The notes: generated by a model not told the origin, from the letters alone. Positions 51,398 through 60,774 are shown, counted from the first letter of the stretch. The stretch is 64,000 bases of DNA from Actinomycetospora sp. NBRC 106378 (GCF_030269685.1 NZ_BSTT01000001.1:744001-808000), one strand, 5' to 3'. Numbers and translations: made by a program.

Positions 51398-51979
51398 TCA
51401 GCCCGCCCGGTCGTAGCCGGCCACGCGCCAGTCGCCCGGCCCGGTCTGCACCAGCAGCAGCTGCAGGGTCACCGCGTCGGTGGGCACCTGCACCCGCACC
51501 GAGTCCGGCCGGACCTCCACCGCCCGCGGTGGTCCGGTCACCCGCGTCCCGGGCACGTTGGCGGGGTCGACGTCGGCGAGCGTCGGGAGGTACTCGTCGG
51601 TGGTGTAGGGCCGCAGCCGCTCGCTCCACTGCGCGCCGGTCGTCCCGGCCGGGTGGTCCGCCCAGGCGGTCGCCCAGCGCTGGGCGACGCCGAGCGCGGC
51701 CGGCGGCGCGGCGGAGAGCGGCAGGGTGGTCGGCGTCAGCTCCGGCGGTGGGGTCGCGGCGGGTGGCGCGACCGTCACCGTGGGCGCCTCGGGGACCGGA
51801 CCCAACGCGGCGCCGGACCCCGCCGGGCGCGGAGCCAGCCAGCCCGAGACGGTCGTGAGACCGATGACGACGAGCGCGAGGACGGCGACGACCAGCGCCA
51901 GCCGGGCGGGGCTGTGCAGGGGCCACTCCCAGAGCGCGCGGTAGGCGCCGGAGCGCCCGCGACGGGTGCGGATCGGCAC
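51398..51979 (-). CDS. TcpC/VirB8-like conjugation protein
   Basis: A 193-residue protein: a cytoplasmic basic N-terminus (RTRRGRSGAYRALWEWPLHSP), one membrane segment (ARLALVVAVLALVVIGLTTVSGWL), a Pro/Thr-rich stretch, then an alpha+beta domain of about 100 residues (AQRWATAWADHPAGTTGAQWSERLRPYTTDEYLPTLADVD) like the NTF2-fold domain of TcpC and VirB8. Such proteins bridge the inner-membrane complex. This call rests on layout and neighbours, not on a single clear motif. GTG start. Confidence 0.65.
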   Translation of the reverse strand: MPIRTRRGRSGAYRALWEWPLHSPARLALVVAVLALVVIGLTTVSGWLAPRPAGSGAALGPVPEAPTVTVAPPAATPPPELTPTTLPLSAAPPAALGVAQRWATAWADHPAGTTGAQWSERLRPYTTDEYLPTLADVDPANVPGTRVTGPPRAVEVRPDSVRVQVPTDAVTLQLLLVQTGPGDWRVAGYDRAG

Positions 51980-51985
51980 GGCGCG

Positions 51986-53827
51986 CTACCCCCGATCGCC
52001 CCGGGGCTCGGGCGTCACGCGACTCTCCAGGACCCGGCCCTCGACGACGGGGCCGGTGCCGCCGTCGCCGGCGGGGCGGCGGGTCGACGGCCGGTAGATG
52101 CGCTGCGCGGGGGCCCCGTCGACCTCGACCACGCGCGGCGCCGCCGCGGGCAGCGCCGGCCGGGCGGCGTCGATCTCCCGACGGGGTGTTCCGGACGGCG
52201 GATCCCGTCGGACGACCTCCGACTCGACGTGCACCGTGCGGGTCCGGGCGGCCCGCTCGGTGACCGCGTCGCTCTCCTCCGGGCGCACCCGCATGCCCTG
52301 CGAGTGCCGCTCGGCCCGCTCTCCCCACCACGAGTTCTCCCGGCGGTCGGTGCCGCCGAGGCGCCCGAGGGCCCGCCCGACGGCACCGGTCCCGCTCGCC
52401 GGGAGGAACCCGCCGACCTGCTCACGGGTCAGCGACACCATCGACGTCAGCCGCCGGAAGGGCCGCGAGACCGCCCAGAGGATGACGGTGACCACGCCCG
52501 TGACCAGCAGCGCGAGCCACGTGTCGACCCCGGACCCGGGGCGGAAGAGCGAGATGACCAGCAGCGAGTGCAGCCCCGCCAGCGCCCCGACCAGCAGCGT
52601 GTTGACCAGCGCGGCCCCGCCCACGCGCAGCATCGCCGGCAGCACCTCCGGGCGCAGCAGCGCGACCACCGCCAGCGCGGGCGCCACCATGACCAGGAGC
52701 CGGATCATGAGCATCGAGACGAGGATCAGGACCTTGCTCATGAGCTGGAACAGCCCGATGCACGCGGCCTGCACCAGCGCCAGGACCCCGGCCCCGACCC
52801 GGGAGCCGGAGCGCCCCTGGAAGTAGGAGTAGCGATCGCCCACCCGGTTCGCGATGTCGGTGAACTGCGCCTTCTTCGCGTCCGCCTGGGCCTGCCCGTC
52901 CTGCCCGGTGGCGACCTCCACCTTCGAGAAGGTCTGCGCGTTCAACAGCGGCCGCCCGAGGTCGCGGGCCTGCGGGACGTCGGCCGACCCGAACTCGCCC
53001 CGCAGCCAGTTCGAGTAGACGATCTGGTCGGAGAGCACGGTCGGCAGCGTGTTCTGGTCGCCGACGCCCACCTGGCGCAGGAACCCCTGCTGCATCGCCG
53101 TGACCCCGTCGAGGAGCACCCCGTCGAGGGCTCGCGACCACTGGATCGGCGCCGCGTACGCCCCGGCCGCGAGGCCCAGGGCGAGCACCGCGACGAAGCC
53201 CCGTCGGGCCTGCTGGGACAGCTCGCCGCGCATCGCGAGCACGAGCAGGATCGCGGCGAGCGCCGCCAGCGCGACCCCGACCCACGTCGTGAAGACCGCC
53301 TCGTACATCGCGCGCGTGCCGGTCTGGATGACCTGGTCGAGCGGCGTGAGCAGGCTCGAGCCCCGGGCGATGAGGTAGTGCGCCCAGTTCACGCCGCCGA
53401 CGACGAGCTTCGCGACGTTGAAGACCTGGTTGCCGAGCCACGTGTCGGTGGCCGCCGCGGGGTCGCGGGCCCCGCCGGGACCGCAGCCGAGGTCGTAGGT
53501 CCACCAGACCTGCCCGGCGTAGCCGACCTCGTCGTAGACCGACCCGGGCACGCCGACCCCGATCGGCGCGGGGTCGAGCGACCCGACCAGCCCGGTGCCC
53601 GGCCGGTCCGGGTCGGGCGGCGCCTTGCAGTCGAACGCCTGCGCCGACGCGGTGCCGCCGACGGCCGCGAGCCCTGCGACGAGTGCGGCCACCACGAGGA
53701 CCGCGCGCAGCCGCCGCCGGGGACGACCCGGCGTCGGGACGGGGTCCCGACCCGGCACGCGCGCCCGGCGCCAGCCGATGACCAGGGCGGCCGCGATGAT
53801 GCCGAGGACGAGGACGGCACCGCTCAC
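51986..53827 (-). CDS. VirB6/TrbL-like polytopic membrane protein
   Basis: A 613-residue protein with an initial hydrophobic segment, a signal-like segment (LRAVLVVAALVAGLAAVGGTASAQA), a lumenal domain with Cys (FDCKAPPDPDRPG), and multiple membrane helices (VFTTWVGVALAALAAILLVLA; AALVNTLLVGALAGLHSLLVIS; LALLVTGVVTVILWAVSRPF), then a long basic C-terminal tail. This fits the channel subunit of a type IV secretion system. The GTG start overlaps the stop of the upstream VirB4-like gene (GTGA). Confidence 0.78.
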   Translation of the reverse strand: MSGAVLVLGIIAAALVIGWRRARVPGRDPVPTPGRPRRRLRAVLVVAALVAGLAAVGGTASAQAFDCKAPPDPDRPGTGLVGSLDPAPIGVGVPGSVYDEVGYAGQVWWTYDLGCGPGGARDPAAATDTWLGNQVFNVAKLVVGGVNWAHYLIARGSSLLTPLDQVIQTGTRAMYEAVFTTWVGVALAALAAILLVLAMRGELSQQARRGFVAVLALGLAAGAYAAPIQWSRALDGVLLDGVTAMQQGFLRQVGVGDQNTLPTVLSDQIVYSNWLRGEFGSADVPQARDLGRPLLNAQTFSKVEVATGQDGQAQADAKKAQFTDIANRVGDRYSYFQGRSGSRVGAGVLALVQAACIGLFQLMSKVLILVSMLMIRLLVMVAPALAVVALLRPEVLPAMLRVGGAALVNTLLVGALAGLHSLLVISLFRPGSGVDTWLALLVTGVVTVILWAVSRPFRRLTSMVSLTREQVGGFLPASGTGAVGRALGRLGGTDRRENSWWGERAERHSQGMRVRPEESDAVTERAARTRTVHVESEVVRRDPPSGTPRREIDAARPALPAAAPRVVEVDGAPAQRIYRPSTRRPAGDGGTGPVVEGRVLESRVTPEPRGDRG

Positions 53828-56800
53828 CCGTCGCCGCCCCACGCGGACGACCGGGCGGCGGGCACGCCGTCCTCGACCTGCGGATCGACCGGCTCCGGCG
53901 GCGCCGGGCGCGGCCCGTCGTCGACCGGCAGGCGGGCCCGGGGGGCGGACTCGACCGGGGCCGCGGGTGGGAGGTGGGCGCGCTGCGCGTCCGGGTTCGT
54001 GTCGAGGGCGGCGCGCAGGTGCCCGAGGTGCTCGCCCTCCAGGTCGACCCGGATCTTCTCGACCCCGCCGTGGCCGTCGGAGAAGACGAACTGGCGCGGG
54101 GTGTCGTCCGGGCGGTCGTCGTTCTGGGCGGCGGTGGGGCGCGGCGAGAGCGTCCCGAGCATCTCCTCGTACCCGACGTCGGTCGGCACCCGGAGGAGCC
54201 GCAGCGCCTCCGCCTGGGCCTCGGCGTCGTCGGTGCGGCCGACGAACACGGCGTCGACCAGCGACGCGAACCCCGGCACCCGCAGCAGGTCGCCCGCGAG
54301 CTGGGAGGCGAACAGCGCCCGGACGTTGAACTTCCGCGAGTCGCGGGCGAGCCGGTCGATGAGGACCTTGCCGGTCGGGATCTGCGACAGGAAGTGGGTC
54401 TCGTCGAGCGCGACGCCCTTCCGCAGGTCGCGGTCGGCGGTGTAGACGGTCCGCTGCGTCAGCCAGGACGCGAGGTTGAGCAGCTCCACGGCGAGCGACT
54501 CGCCGTCGGTCCACTCCTCGCGCGGGCTGCCCGGCCGCGGCAGCGACATCCCCTGCATCGTCAGGACGGTGAGGCGGTAGTCCTCGTCGAGCACGCCCGG
54601 GTCGCCGACCGCGCTCTCGTCCGGTCCGCGGGGGTCCTGCGGGTCGTGGGTGCGCTCGGGGAACAGCAGCGCGGCCTGCGGCAGCTCGCGGCGCTCCTCG
54701 AGGAAGTCCGCGACGACGTCGGCGTGCTCCTCGCCCTCCCGCGCGTGCCGGCGCAGGGTGGCGATGACCTGGCCCGGGTCCCGGTGCTGCCCGCCACCGA
54801 CCTCGCGGACCGCGCGCAGCAGCACGATCCGGGTGTGCGGCATCCGCGCCACGTCGTAGGGCAGCAGGCCGGTCAGCACGTCGAGCACCAGCCGGCGACG
54901 GGTCGCCGCCGCCAGCGACCGTTCCCGACGCCAGGCCTTCTCCGGGTCGTCCTCGTCGAGGAAGTGCTCGCGGCGCGGCTCCGCGACGACGCGGTACGGG
55001 TTGAGGATGCCGGGGTCGGCCCCGAGCAGGTGGATGTGCCGGGAGAAGGGCGCGAGCTCGGGGACCCGGGTCAGCGCCGCCAACGGGCCCGATGGGTCGA
55101 GCACGGTCCATCGCGCCCCGGCCCGCAGCGTCTTGTAGACCATGAGCCCCGTCAGGAACGACTTCCCGGAGCCCAGCCCGCCCACCACGGCGGTGAGGCC
55201 CGAGGCCCGCCGGACCTCCTGCGCCATCCACGGGTCCCACGCGACGGGACGACGGGTCGCGGTGCAGGTCTCCCCGAGCAGCACGCCGCGCCGGTCCCCG
55301 ACGCTCGCCGAGGCCGCCGGGACCCCCGCGGCCACCCAGGTCACCGAGCCCCGGCGCCGGTAGGCCGTGGAGGCGAGCGGCTCGCCGGGGATGAACTCGC
55401 GGGCGTAGGCGTACTGCGCCTCGGGGTGCTCGAGGGCGACCCGCGGGCGGTAGAGGTCGAGCAGCTGCTGGGCGCGGGTGAGCGCCTCGGCCTCGTCCCG
55501 GCCCGCGACGGCGACCCGCCACCAGCCGTAGACCCGGGTGTTGAGCTGCGTCAGGCCGCCGGAGAGCTCGTCCTCGATCTGCAGGACCCGGTCGGCCTGC
55601 CGTTCGAGCGACATCGGCGGGTCGAGGTCGTGGTCGTGGGTGTAGTGGCGGATCTGGCTGCGCACCTTGCCCATCTGGCGCTGCAGCTCGCCCGAGACCT
55701 CCTCCGGGCGGCGGACGTAGATGCGCGCGGACCACTCCACGGGGAACGGGAGCCGGTCACTGCGCTGCATCCAGGGGTCGTCGGCCTCGGGGATCCGCAG
55801 CGAGTCCATCAGGCCCACCGAGAGCACGGCGACGTGCCGGGACACCGGGTGCAGCCCCTGCCGCCCCTCGACCTGCACGGTCGGCGCGTAGGGCTCCTGG
55901 TGCATCGCGACGCCGTCGGTGAACGCCGCGAGGTCCTCGGCCTCCCAGGCCACCCCGGCCTCGGCGTTCACGTGCTGCGGCGCGGGGAGCCCGAGCGCGC
56001 ACGAGCGGTGCATCAGCCAGGCCATGTCCTCCGCGGTGCACGGCACCCCGTCGAGCCCGGGCCCGCCGACGAGGGCGTCCACGTGGGCGATCTCGGTCTC
56101 CAGCGCCGTGAGCTCGGCGTTCGCCGCGCCCGGCAGCACCCGGTGCAGCACCGGCGCGGCCGACTCCAGCCAGCGGTCCACCACCGACCGCCCGGAGACC
56201 TCGACGCCGAGGAACACCTCCTTGTCGGCCATCGACAGGCCCATGAGGTGCTGCTGCTCGCCGGTGACGAAGTCCTCCCAGGACAGCTCCCCGGGGACGT
56301 CGGGCAGCCGACCCGGCGAGTTCCGGTCGAACGCCTCGGCCCACCGGGCCACCGGGAACGGGCGACTGGTCACGCGCACGTGCACCCACCGGCCCTGCAG
56401 CTCGCCCAGCTGCGTGGCGATCCGGCGGATCAACGACTCCCGCTGCGGGTCCGAGCGGAAGCTCCACGGCTGGGCGGCGAGGCGGTACCAGGCGGTGACC
56501 GTCGTGGCGGTGCGGGCGATGTTGCCGTCGATGGACCGCAGCGCGATGGCGGACCGGTACCCGGGCGCGGCCGAGGCGCCCGCGAGAGCACGCCCGCGGC
56601 GCGCCTTCTGCTTCGGCCTCGGTCGGCGCAGCTCGGGCTTCTCCGGTCGGTCGCTCGTCTCGATGCGGTCGGGGTCGAGCGGCCGCGTGTCCTCGCGCTC
56701 GACCGGGACGACCTCGCCCGCGGCGTAGCCGGCCGGGAACGCTCCCCACCCGTCGTCGGCGTCGCCCGCAGGAGGGGTCTCGCGGGCCTCGGGCCACGGC

Positions 56801-56841
56801 GAGCGCCGCCCCCACCCGCCGTCAGGACCTCCCCGGCGCAC
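53824..56841 (-). CDS. VirB4/TraC-like secretion ATPase
   Basis: A 1005-residue cytoplasmic ATPase. Walker A VGGLGSGKSFLTGLM is near residue 555 and Walker B LRKGVALDETHFL near 808, with the FNVRALFASQLAGDLL motif following. The N-terminal half (about 90-530) resembles the non-catalytic domain of VirB4/TrbE proteins of Gram-positive systems; residues 1-85 and the last 60 are Pro/Arg-rich. It powers substrate movement or pilus-like assembly. GTG 56841 follows a GAGGAGGG site and overlaps the upstream gene by 20 nt. Confidence 0.87.
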   Translation of the reverse strand: MRRGGPDGGWGRRSPWPEARETPPAGDADDGWGAFPAGYAAGEVVPVEREDTRPLDPDRIETSDRPEKPELRRPRPKQKARRGRALAGASAAPGYRSAIALRSIDGNIARTATTVTAWYRLAAQPWSFRSDPQRESLIRRIATQLGELQGRWVHVRVTSRPFPVARWAEAFDRNSPGRLPDVPGELSWEDFVTGEQQHLMGLSMADKEVFLGVEVSGRSVVDRWLESAAPVLHRVLPGAANAELTALETEIAHVDALVGGPGLDGVPCTAEDMAWLMHRSCALGLPAPQHVNAEAGVAWEAEDLAAFTDGVAMHQEPYAPTVQVEGRQGLHPVSRHVAVLSVGLMDSLRIPEADDPWMQRSDRLPFPVEWSARIYVRRPEEVSGELQRQMGKVRSQIRHYTHDHDLDPPMSLERQADRVLQIEDELSGGLTQLNTRVYGWWRVAVAGRDEAEALTRAQQLLDLYRPRVALEHPEAQYAYAREFIPGEPLASTAYRRRGSVTWVAAGVPAASASVGDRRGVLLGETCTATRRPVAWDPWMAQEVRRASGLTAVVGGLGSGKSFLTGLMVYKTLRAGARWTVLDPSGPLAALTRVPELAPFSRHIHLLGADPGILNPYRVVAEPRREHFLDEDDPEKAWRRERSLAAATRRRLVLDVLTGLLPYDVARMPHTRIVLLRAVREVGGGQHRDPGQVIATLRRHAREGEEHADVVADFLEERRELPQAALLFPERTHDPQDPRGPDESAVGDPGVLDEDYRLTVLTMQGMSLPRPGSPREEWTDGESLAVELLNLASWLTQRTVYTADRDLRKGVALDETHFLSQIPTGKVLIDRLARDSRKFNVRALFASQLAGDLLRVPGFASLVDAVFVGRTDDAEAQAEALRLLRVPTDVGYEEMLGTLSPRPTAAQNDDRPDDTPRQFVFSDGHGGVEKIRVDLEGEHLGHLRAALDTNPDAQRAHLPPAAPVESAPRARLPVDDGPRPAPPEPVDPQVEDGVPAARSSAWGGDG

Positions 56842-57514
56842 CGTCGCCCTCCTCGTACTCCCTGTCGGTCGCCGTCGGACCGTAGCGCCGCGGCGTGCCC
56901 GACGACGGGTCGCGGCGCGGCCGGTCCGCCCGCCGCGCGCTGACCCGCACGACGCCGCCCGCGTCGCCCTCGGTCGACGCCGTACCGGCGGGGGTGCCGC
57001 GACGCCGCGGCACGGGGCCACCGCGCGTGGTCCAGGAGCGGCGCGGGCGCCGGCGCGGCCGGGCGGATCCGCGGGCCGGGCGGGTGGCCGGGTCGTCGTC
57101 GCGCACCGCCATGGCCGCGTGCGGGTCCGTGCGCCCCGGCGGCAGCGCCGCGCGCGGTCGGGCACCCTCGATCGCGACGTGCCCGACGCCGACCGTGCTG
57201 CCGGCACCCCGGGTCCGGCGGCGCGGGCCGCGCACCTCGTGCCAGAACAACGTCAGCCATTCGAGCAGCGGCCGGTCCTCGTTGATGCGCTTGCTGACGA
57301 ACCGGACCACGACGACGGTGATCAGCAGCGCCCAGGCCACGGAGAAGAAGCCGATCTGGATGCCGAGGCGCCGCTGCACGAACATCACGACGATCATGAC
57401 GATCAGGCCGACGCCGTAGCTCGAGTAGCGGGCGCGCCAGGGGAAGGTGGCCCGCGGGGGGCCGAGCCAGACGGCGTCGACCCGGTACACGTCGTCGTCG
57501 GTGCGAATCTGCAC
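56822..57514 (-). CDS. PrgI/TcpE-like two-helix membrane protein
   Basis: A 230-residue protein: an N-terminal strand-rich segment (MQIRTDDDVYRVDAVWLGPPRATFPWRARYSS), two adjacent membrane helices (YGVGLIVMIVVMFVQRRLG and FFSVAWALLITVVVVRFVS), and a long basic Arg/Pro/Gly-rich tail (about 95-230). The two-helix unit in front of a VirB4 gene is the PrgI/TcpE pattern of Gram-positive conjugation systems. The basic tail is unusual. The 3' end overlaps the ATPase gene. GTG start. Confidence 0.7.
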   Translation of the reverse strand: MQIRTDDDVYRVDAVWLGPPRATFPWRARYSSYGVGLIVMIVVMFVQRRLGIQIGFFSVAWALLITVVVVRFVSKRINEDRPLLEWLTLFWHEVRGPRRRTRGAGSTVGVGHVAIEGARPRAALPPGRTDPHAAMAVRDDDPATRPARGSARPRRRPRRSWTTRGGPVPRRRGTPAGTASTEGDAGGVVRVSARRADRPRRDPSSGTPRRYGPTATDREYEEGDGAPGRS

Positions 57515-57517
57515 CCG

Positions 57518-57796
57518 TTACCCCGTGATCAGCTGGGCCAGGAACTGCCCGACCGCCGGACCGTTGCCGGAGACCGCGATCCCGAGGGCCACCAGACCCA
57601 CGAGCAGGCCCACGCCCCGACGGGCCACGCCGGCGTTGTCGCCGCGGCCGCCGATCCACAACATGATCACCGCGATCCCCAGCAGGAGCAGGGGGACGAT
57701 GTTGTCGCGGATCCAGCCCTGCAGCCCGTTCGTGCCCAGACCCTGCGCCGTGATCTGGGTGTCGAGGAGGTGCGCACCCAGGGTCGTGAGGGTCAT
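57518..57796 (-). CDS. VirB2/TrbC-like small membrane protein (pilin-like)
   Basis: A 92-residue protein with two hydrophobic helices (WIRDNIVPLLLLGIAVIMLWIG and VARRGVGLLVGLVALGIAVSG) separated by a short polar turn (GRGDNAG), the VirB2/TrbC pilin topology, though with no obvious signal peptide. ATG 57796 is preceded by GGGAGGACC. It is first in the operon, so the promoter should lie in the gap to 58213. Confidence 0.65.
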   Translation of the reverse strand: MTLTTLGAHLLDTQITAQGLGTNGLQGWIRDNIVPLLLLGIAVIMLWIGGRGDNAGVARRGVGLLVGLVALGIAVSGNGPAVGQFLAQLITG

Positions 57797-58213
57797 GCGT
57801 GGTCCTCCCGGACGGTGGTCGTGCTGGTTCGGGGTCGGCCGGTCTCGACCGGTCGAGTAAACACGGCGGGCGAGCGGGTCGGTACCCCCGGTGGTGGGCA
57901 GCGCCGACCACACTGCGCCGTGGGTGTCGCCGTCGCCCACGGACGCCGTAGGCCATCGTGGCGTGTCCGCGCGTCCGAGCGTCGGACGTCGCCCTCACGG
58001 GTCGCTGCGCGTGTCGCGGCGGGTGATGTCGCGAGCGTCCGGTTACCGGTGAGTAGTAAGTCACCCGGCTCGCGGGGACGAGTGTCGGGAGCAGCCGTTA
58101 CAGTCCCCCTGATCCGGGCCGACGGCGCGACCACCACAGCAACGCGCACCAGGCCCGCCTGAACGTGGACGGACCGTGCCGTGAGACGCAGCGGTCCGCG
58201 GGGAGGTCGAACA
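57797..58213. promoter_or_regulatory. 417-bp divergent intergenic region
   Basis: This gap separates the type IV-like operon (minus) from the Fe-S oxidoreductase gene (plus) and should contain both promoters. TACAGT at 58099-58104 is a possible -10 for the plus gene. TTACCGGTGAGTAGTAAGTCACC (58042-58064) is the most AT-rich stretch and carries an imperfect GGTGA/TCACC dyad, a possible operator. No protein-coding frame looks real here. Confidence 0.4.
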
Positions 58214-60682
58214 GTGCTCGTCCGATTGATCCTGGGTCTCGCCCTGACCCTGGCCGTGGGGGTCATCGCCGCCCGACGGGCGTGGTGGCTCTACCGCCTC
58301 ATCACGTCCGGGCAGCCCGACGCCAAGCGCTCCGAGGGCCTCGGCGCCCGGGTGCGCGCCCAGATCGTGGAGGTCGCCGGGCAGCGGAAGCTGCTGCGCT
58401 GGTCGATCCCGGGCGTGGCGCACCTGTTCACGATGTGGGGCTTCGTCATCCTGCTGACGGTCTACATCGAGGCCTACGGGGCGCTGTTCGTCGAGGACTT
58501 CCACATCCCGCTGATCGGGCGCTCGCCGATCCTGGGCTTCATCCAGGACTTCATCGCCGTGATGGTCCTGCTCTCGATCATCACCTTCGGCATCATGCGC
58601 CTGCAGCAGGATCCGGAGCGCAAGGAGCGGTCCTCCCGCTTCTACGGATCGCACACCTCCGGCGCCTGGATCGTGCTGTTCCTGATCTTCAACGTGGTCT
58701 GGACGCTGTTCGCCTTCCGCGGGACCTCGTCGGCCGCCGGCAACCTGCCCTACGAGTCGGGCGCCTGGGTCTCGATCGCCGTCGGCCAGCTCTTCACCGG
58801 GCTCTCCCCGACGACGCTGTTCGTCCTCGAGACCGTCTTCCTGCTGCTGCACATCGGCGTCGCGCTCGTGTTCCTCGTGCAGGTGCTCTACTCCAAGCAC
58901 CTCCACATCTTCATCGCGCCGATCAACGTCGCGGCGAAGCGCCTGCCGAAGGCCCTCGGTCCGCTGCAGCCGATCGAGTACGACGGCAAGCCGATCGACT
59001 TCGAGGACCCGCCCGAGGAGGCCTCGTTCGGTCGCGGCAAGATCGAGGACTTCACGTGGAAGGGCATGCTCGACTTCGAGACGTGCACCGAGTGCGGTCG
59101 CTGCCAGTCGCAGTGCCCCGCGTGGAACACCGGCAAGCCGCTCTCGCCGAAGCTGCTGATCATGGACCTGCGCGACCACATGCTCGCGAAGGCGCCGTAC
59201 ATGATCGGCGGCAAGGACATGCCCGACGGCGGGGGCATCGACTGGGACGCGGGCCTCGCGAAGAACGAGCACGGCGGCCACGGCGTGCCGGAGTCGGGCT
59301 ACGAGCGCCACACCGGGACCGACGACATCCAGGCCGCGCGCCCGCTGGTCGGCACCGCCCAGCAGCTCGGCGTCATCGACCCCGAGGTCCTCTGGTCCTG
59401 CACCACCTGCGGCGCCTGCGTCGAGCAGTGCCCGGTGGACATCGAGCACGTCGACCACATCGTCGACATGCGCCGCAACCAGGTGATGATCGAGTCCGAG
59501 TTCCCGGGTGAGCTCGGCGTGCTCTTCCGCAACCTGGAGAACAAGGGCAACCCCTGGGGCCAGAACAACTCCAGCCGCATGGACTGGGCGAAGGACCTCC
59601 CCTTCGAGGTGCCCGAGTTCGACGGCGAGCTGTCCCCCGAGACCGAGTACCTCTTCTTCATCGGGTGCGCCGGTGCGTTCGACGACAACGCGAAGAAGAC
59701 CGTCCGCGCCACGGCCGAGCTGCTGCACATCGCGGGCGTGAACTACACGGTCCTGGGCAAGGAGGAGAGCTGCACCGGCGACCCGGCGCGGCGCTCGGGC
59801 AACGAGTTCCTCTTCCAGATGATGGCCATGCAGACCAAGGAGATGCTCGACTCGGTCTTCGAGGGTCGCGAGCCGGGGACGCGCAAGATCGTCACCACCT
59901 GCCCGCACTGCATGAACACGCTCGGGCGCGAGTACCCCCAGCTCGACGGCCACTACGAGGTCGTCCACCACACCCAGCTGCTCAACCAGCTGGTGCGGGA
60001 GAAGAAGCTGATCCCGGTCGCGCCGGAGTCCTCGCCGGTCCCGCAGGCCAAGCTCGACATCAACCCGTCGACCAACCTCCAGTACAAGGGTCCGCAGGCC
60101 GACGGCACCGAGCGCGGCCTGGTCAAGGCCGACGGGCACTCGACGAACGGCCACCCGACCGACCAGGCGGCGCCGGCCTCCGAGGTCGTCTCCTCCAACG
60201 GCCACACCAACGGGTCGTCCAACGGGCACGGCCCGAAGACGGTGACCTACCACGACCCCTGCTACCTGGGTCGGCACAACGAGGTCTACACCCCGCCGCG
60301 TGAGCTGGTGGAGGCCGCGGGCGCGGTGCTCAAGGAGATGCCGCGCCACGCCGACCGGGCGCTGTGCTGTGGTGCCGGTGGTGCGCGCATGTGGATGGAG
60401 GAGAACATCGGCAAGCGCATCAACATGGAGCGCGTCGACGAGGCCATCTCCGTCGAGCCCGACGTGATCGCCTCCGGCTGCCCGTTCTGCCGCGTGATGC
60501 TCACCGACGGCCTCACCGAGCGCCAGAGCGAGGCGAAGGCGGTCGGCACCGAGGTCATGGACGTCTCGCAGATGCTGCTGGCCGCGGTGAAGCGTGGTCA
60601 GCCGGCCGACGGCGACCAGCCGGGCGAGTCCGACCCGGCCACCACCGCCACCTCGGCGAACGTGCAGAACCCGGCGGAGTAG
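58214..60682 (+). CDS. membrane-anchored Fe-S oxidoreductase with CCG domains (Rv0338c-like)
   Basis: An 822-residue protein with about five N-terminal membrane helices (residues 1-240, a NarI-like b-type cytochrome fold with several His), a ferredoxin pair (CTECGRCQSQCP near 295; CTTCGACVEQCP near 396) and two cysteine-rich CCG domains (CPHCMNTLG; HDPCYLGRHNEVY, CCGAGGARMWME, GCPFCRVML). A Ser/Asn/Gly/His linker (SSNGHTNGSSNGHG) lies before the last CCG domain. It probably moves electrons between quinone and an unknown donor or acceptor. GTG 58214 follows GGGAGG by 7 nt. Confidence 0.92.
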   Translation: MLVRLILGLALTLAVGVIAARRAWWLYRLITSGQPDAKRSEGLGARVRAQIVEVAGQRKLLRWSIPGVAHLFTMWGFVILLTVYIEAYGALFVEDFHIPLIGRSPILGFIQDFIAVMVLLSIITFGIMRLQQDPERKERSSRFYGSHTSGAWIVLFLIFNVVWTLFAFRGTSSAAGNLPYESGAWVSIAVGQLFTGLSPTTLFVLETVFLLLHIGVALVFLVQVLYSKHLHIFIAPINVAAKRLPKALGPLQPIEYDGKPIDFEDPPEEASFGRGKIEDFTWKGMLDFETCTECGRCQSQCPAWNTGKPLSPKLLIMDLRDHMLAKAPYMIGGKDMPDGGGIDWDAGLAKNEHGGHGVPESGYERHTGTDDIQAARPLVGTAQQLGVIDPEVLWSCTTCGACVEQCPVDIEHVDHIVDMRRNQVMIESEFPGELGVLFRNLENKGNPWGQNNSSRMDWAKDLPFEVPEFDGELSPETEYLFFIGCAGAFDDNAKKTVRATAELLHIAGVNYTVLGKEESCTGDPARRSGNEFLFQMMAMQTKEMLDSVFEGREPGTRKIVTTCPHCMNTLGREYPQLDGHYEVVHHTQLLNQLVREKKLIPVAPESSPVPQAKLDINPSTNLQYKGPQADGTERGLVKADGHSTNGHPTDQAAPASEVVSSNGHTNGSSNGHGPKTVTYHDPCYLGRHNEVYTPPRELVEAAGAVLKEMPRHADRALCCGAGGARMWMEENIGKRINMERVDEAISVEPDVIASGCPFCRVMLTDGLTERQSEAKAVGTEVMDVSQMLLAAVKRGQPADGDQPGESDPATTATSANVQNPAE

Positions 60683-60699
60683 CTCCGCCACGGTTGAGC

Positions 60700-60742
60700 G
60701 AAGGGGCCCTCCGGTCGAGTAGATCGACCGGAGGGCCCCTTC
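60700..60742. terminator. perfect 19-bp hairpin terminator
   Basis: GAAGGGGCCCTCCGGTCGA (60700-60718) pairs perfectly with 60724-60742 across a 5-nt loop, 18 nt after the Fe-S oxidoreductase stop. TTCGTTCGTTCC follows. No poly-T, as usual for actinobacterial terminators. Confidence 0.85.
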
Positions 60743-60774
60743 GTTCGTTCCGGGGGTCGCTGTCGTGGCCGGAC

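Larger units (their letters stand above)
50311..57796 (-). other. compact chromosomal type IV secretion-like locus
   Basis: Six adjacent minus-strand genes with tight or overlapping junctions: pilin-like, PrgI/TcpE-like, VirB4, VirB6-like, TcpC/VirB8-like and VirB1-like hydrolase. No relaxase, VirD4/TcpA coupling ATPase, integrase, transposase or direct-repeat attachment site is seen in or beside it. It is bounded by dnaK and the Fe-S oxidoreductase gene. Confidence 0.75.

Noticed and set aside
50311-57796. A complete integrative conjugative element
   Set aside because: No relaxase, coupling protein, integrase, tRNA target or flanking repeats are visible. The genes support a T4SS-like locus, but not a whole element.
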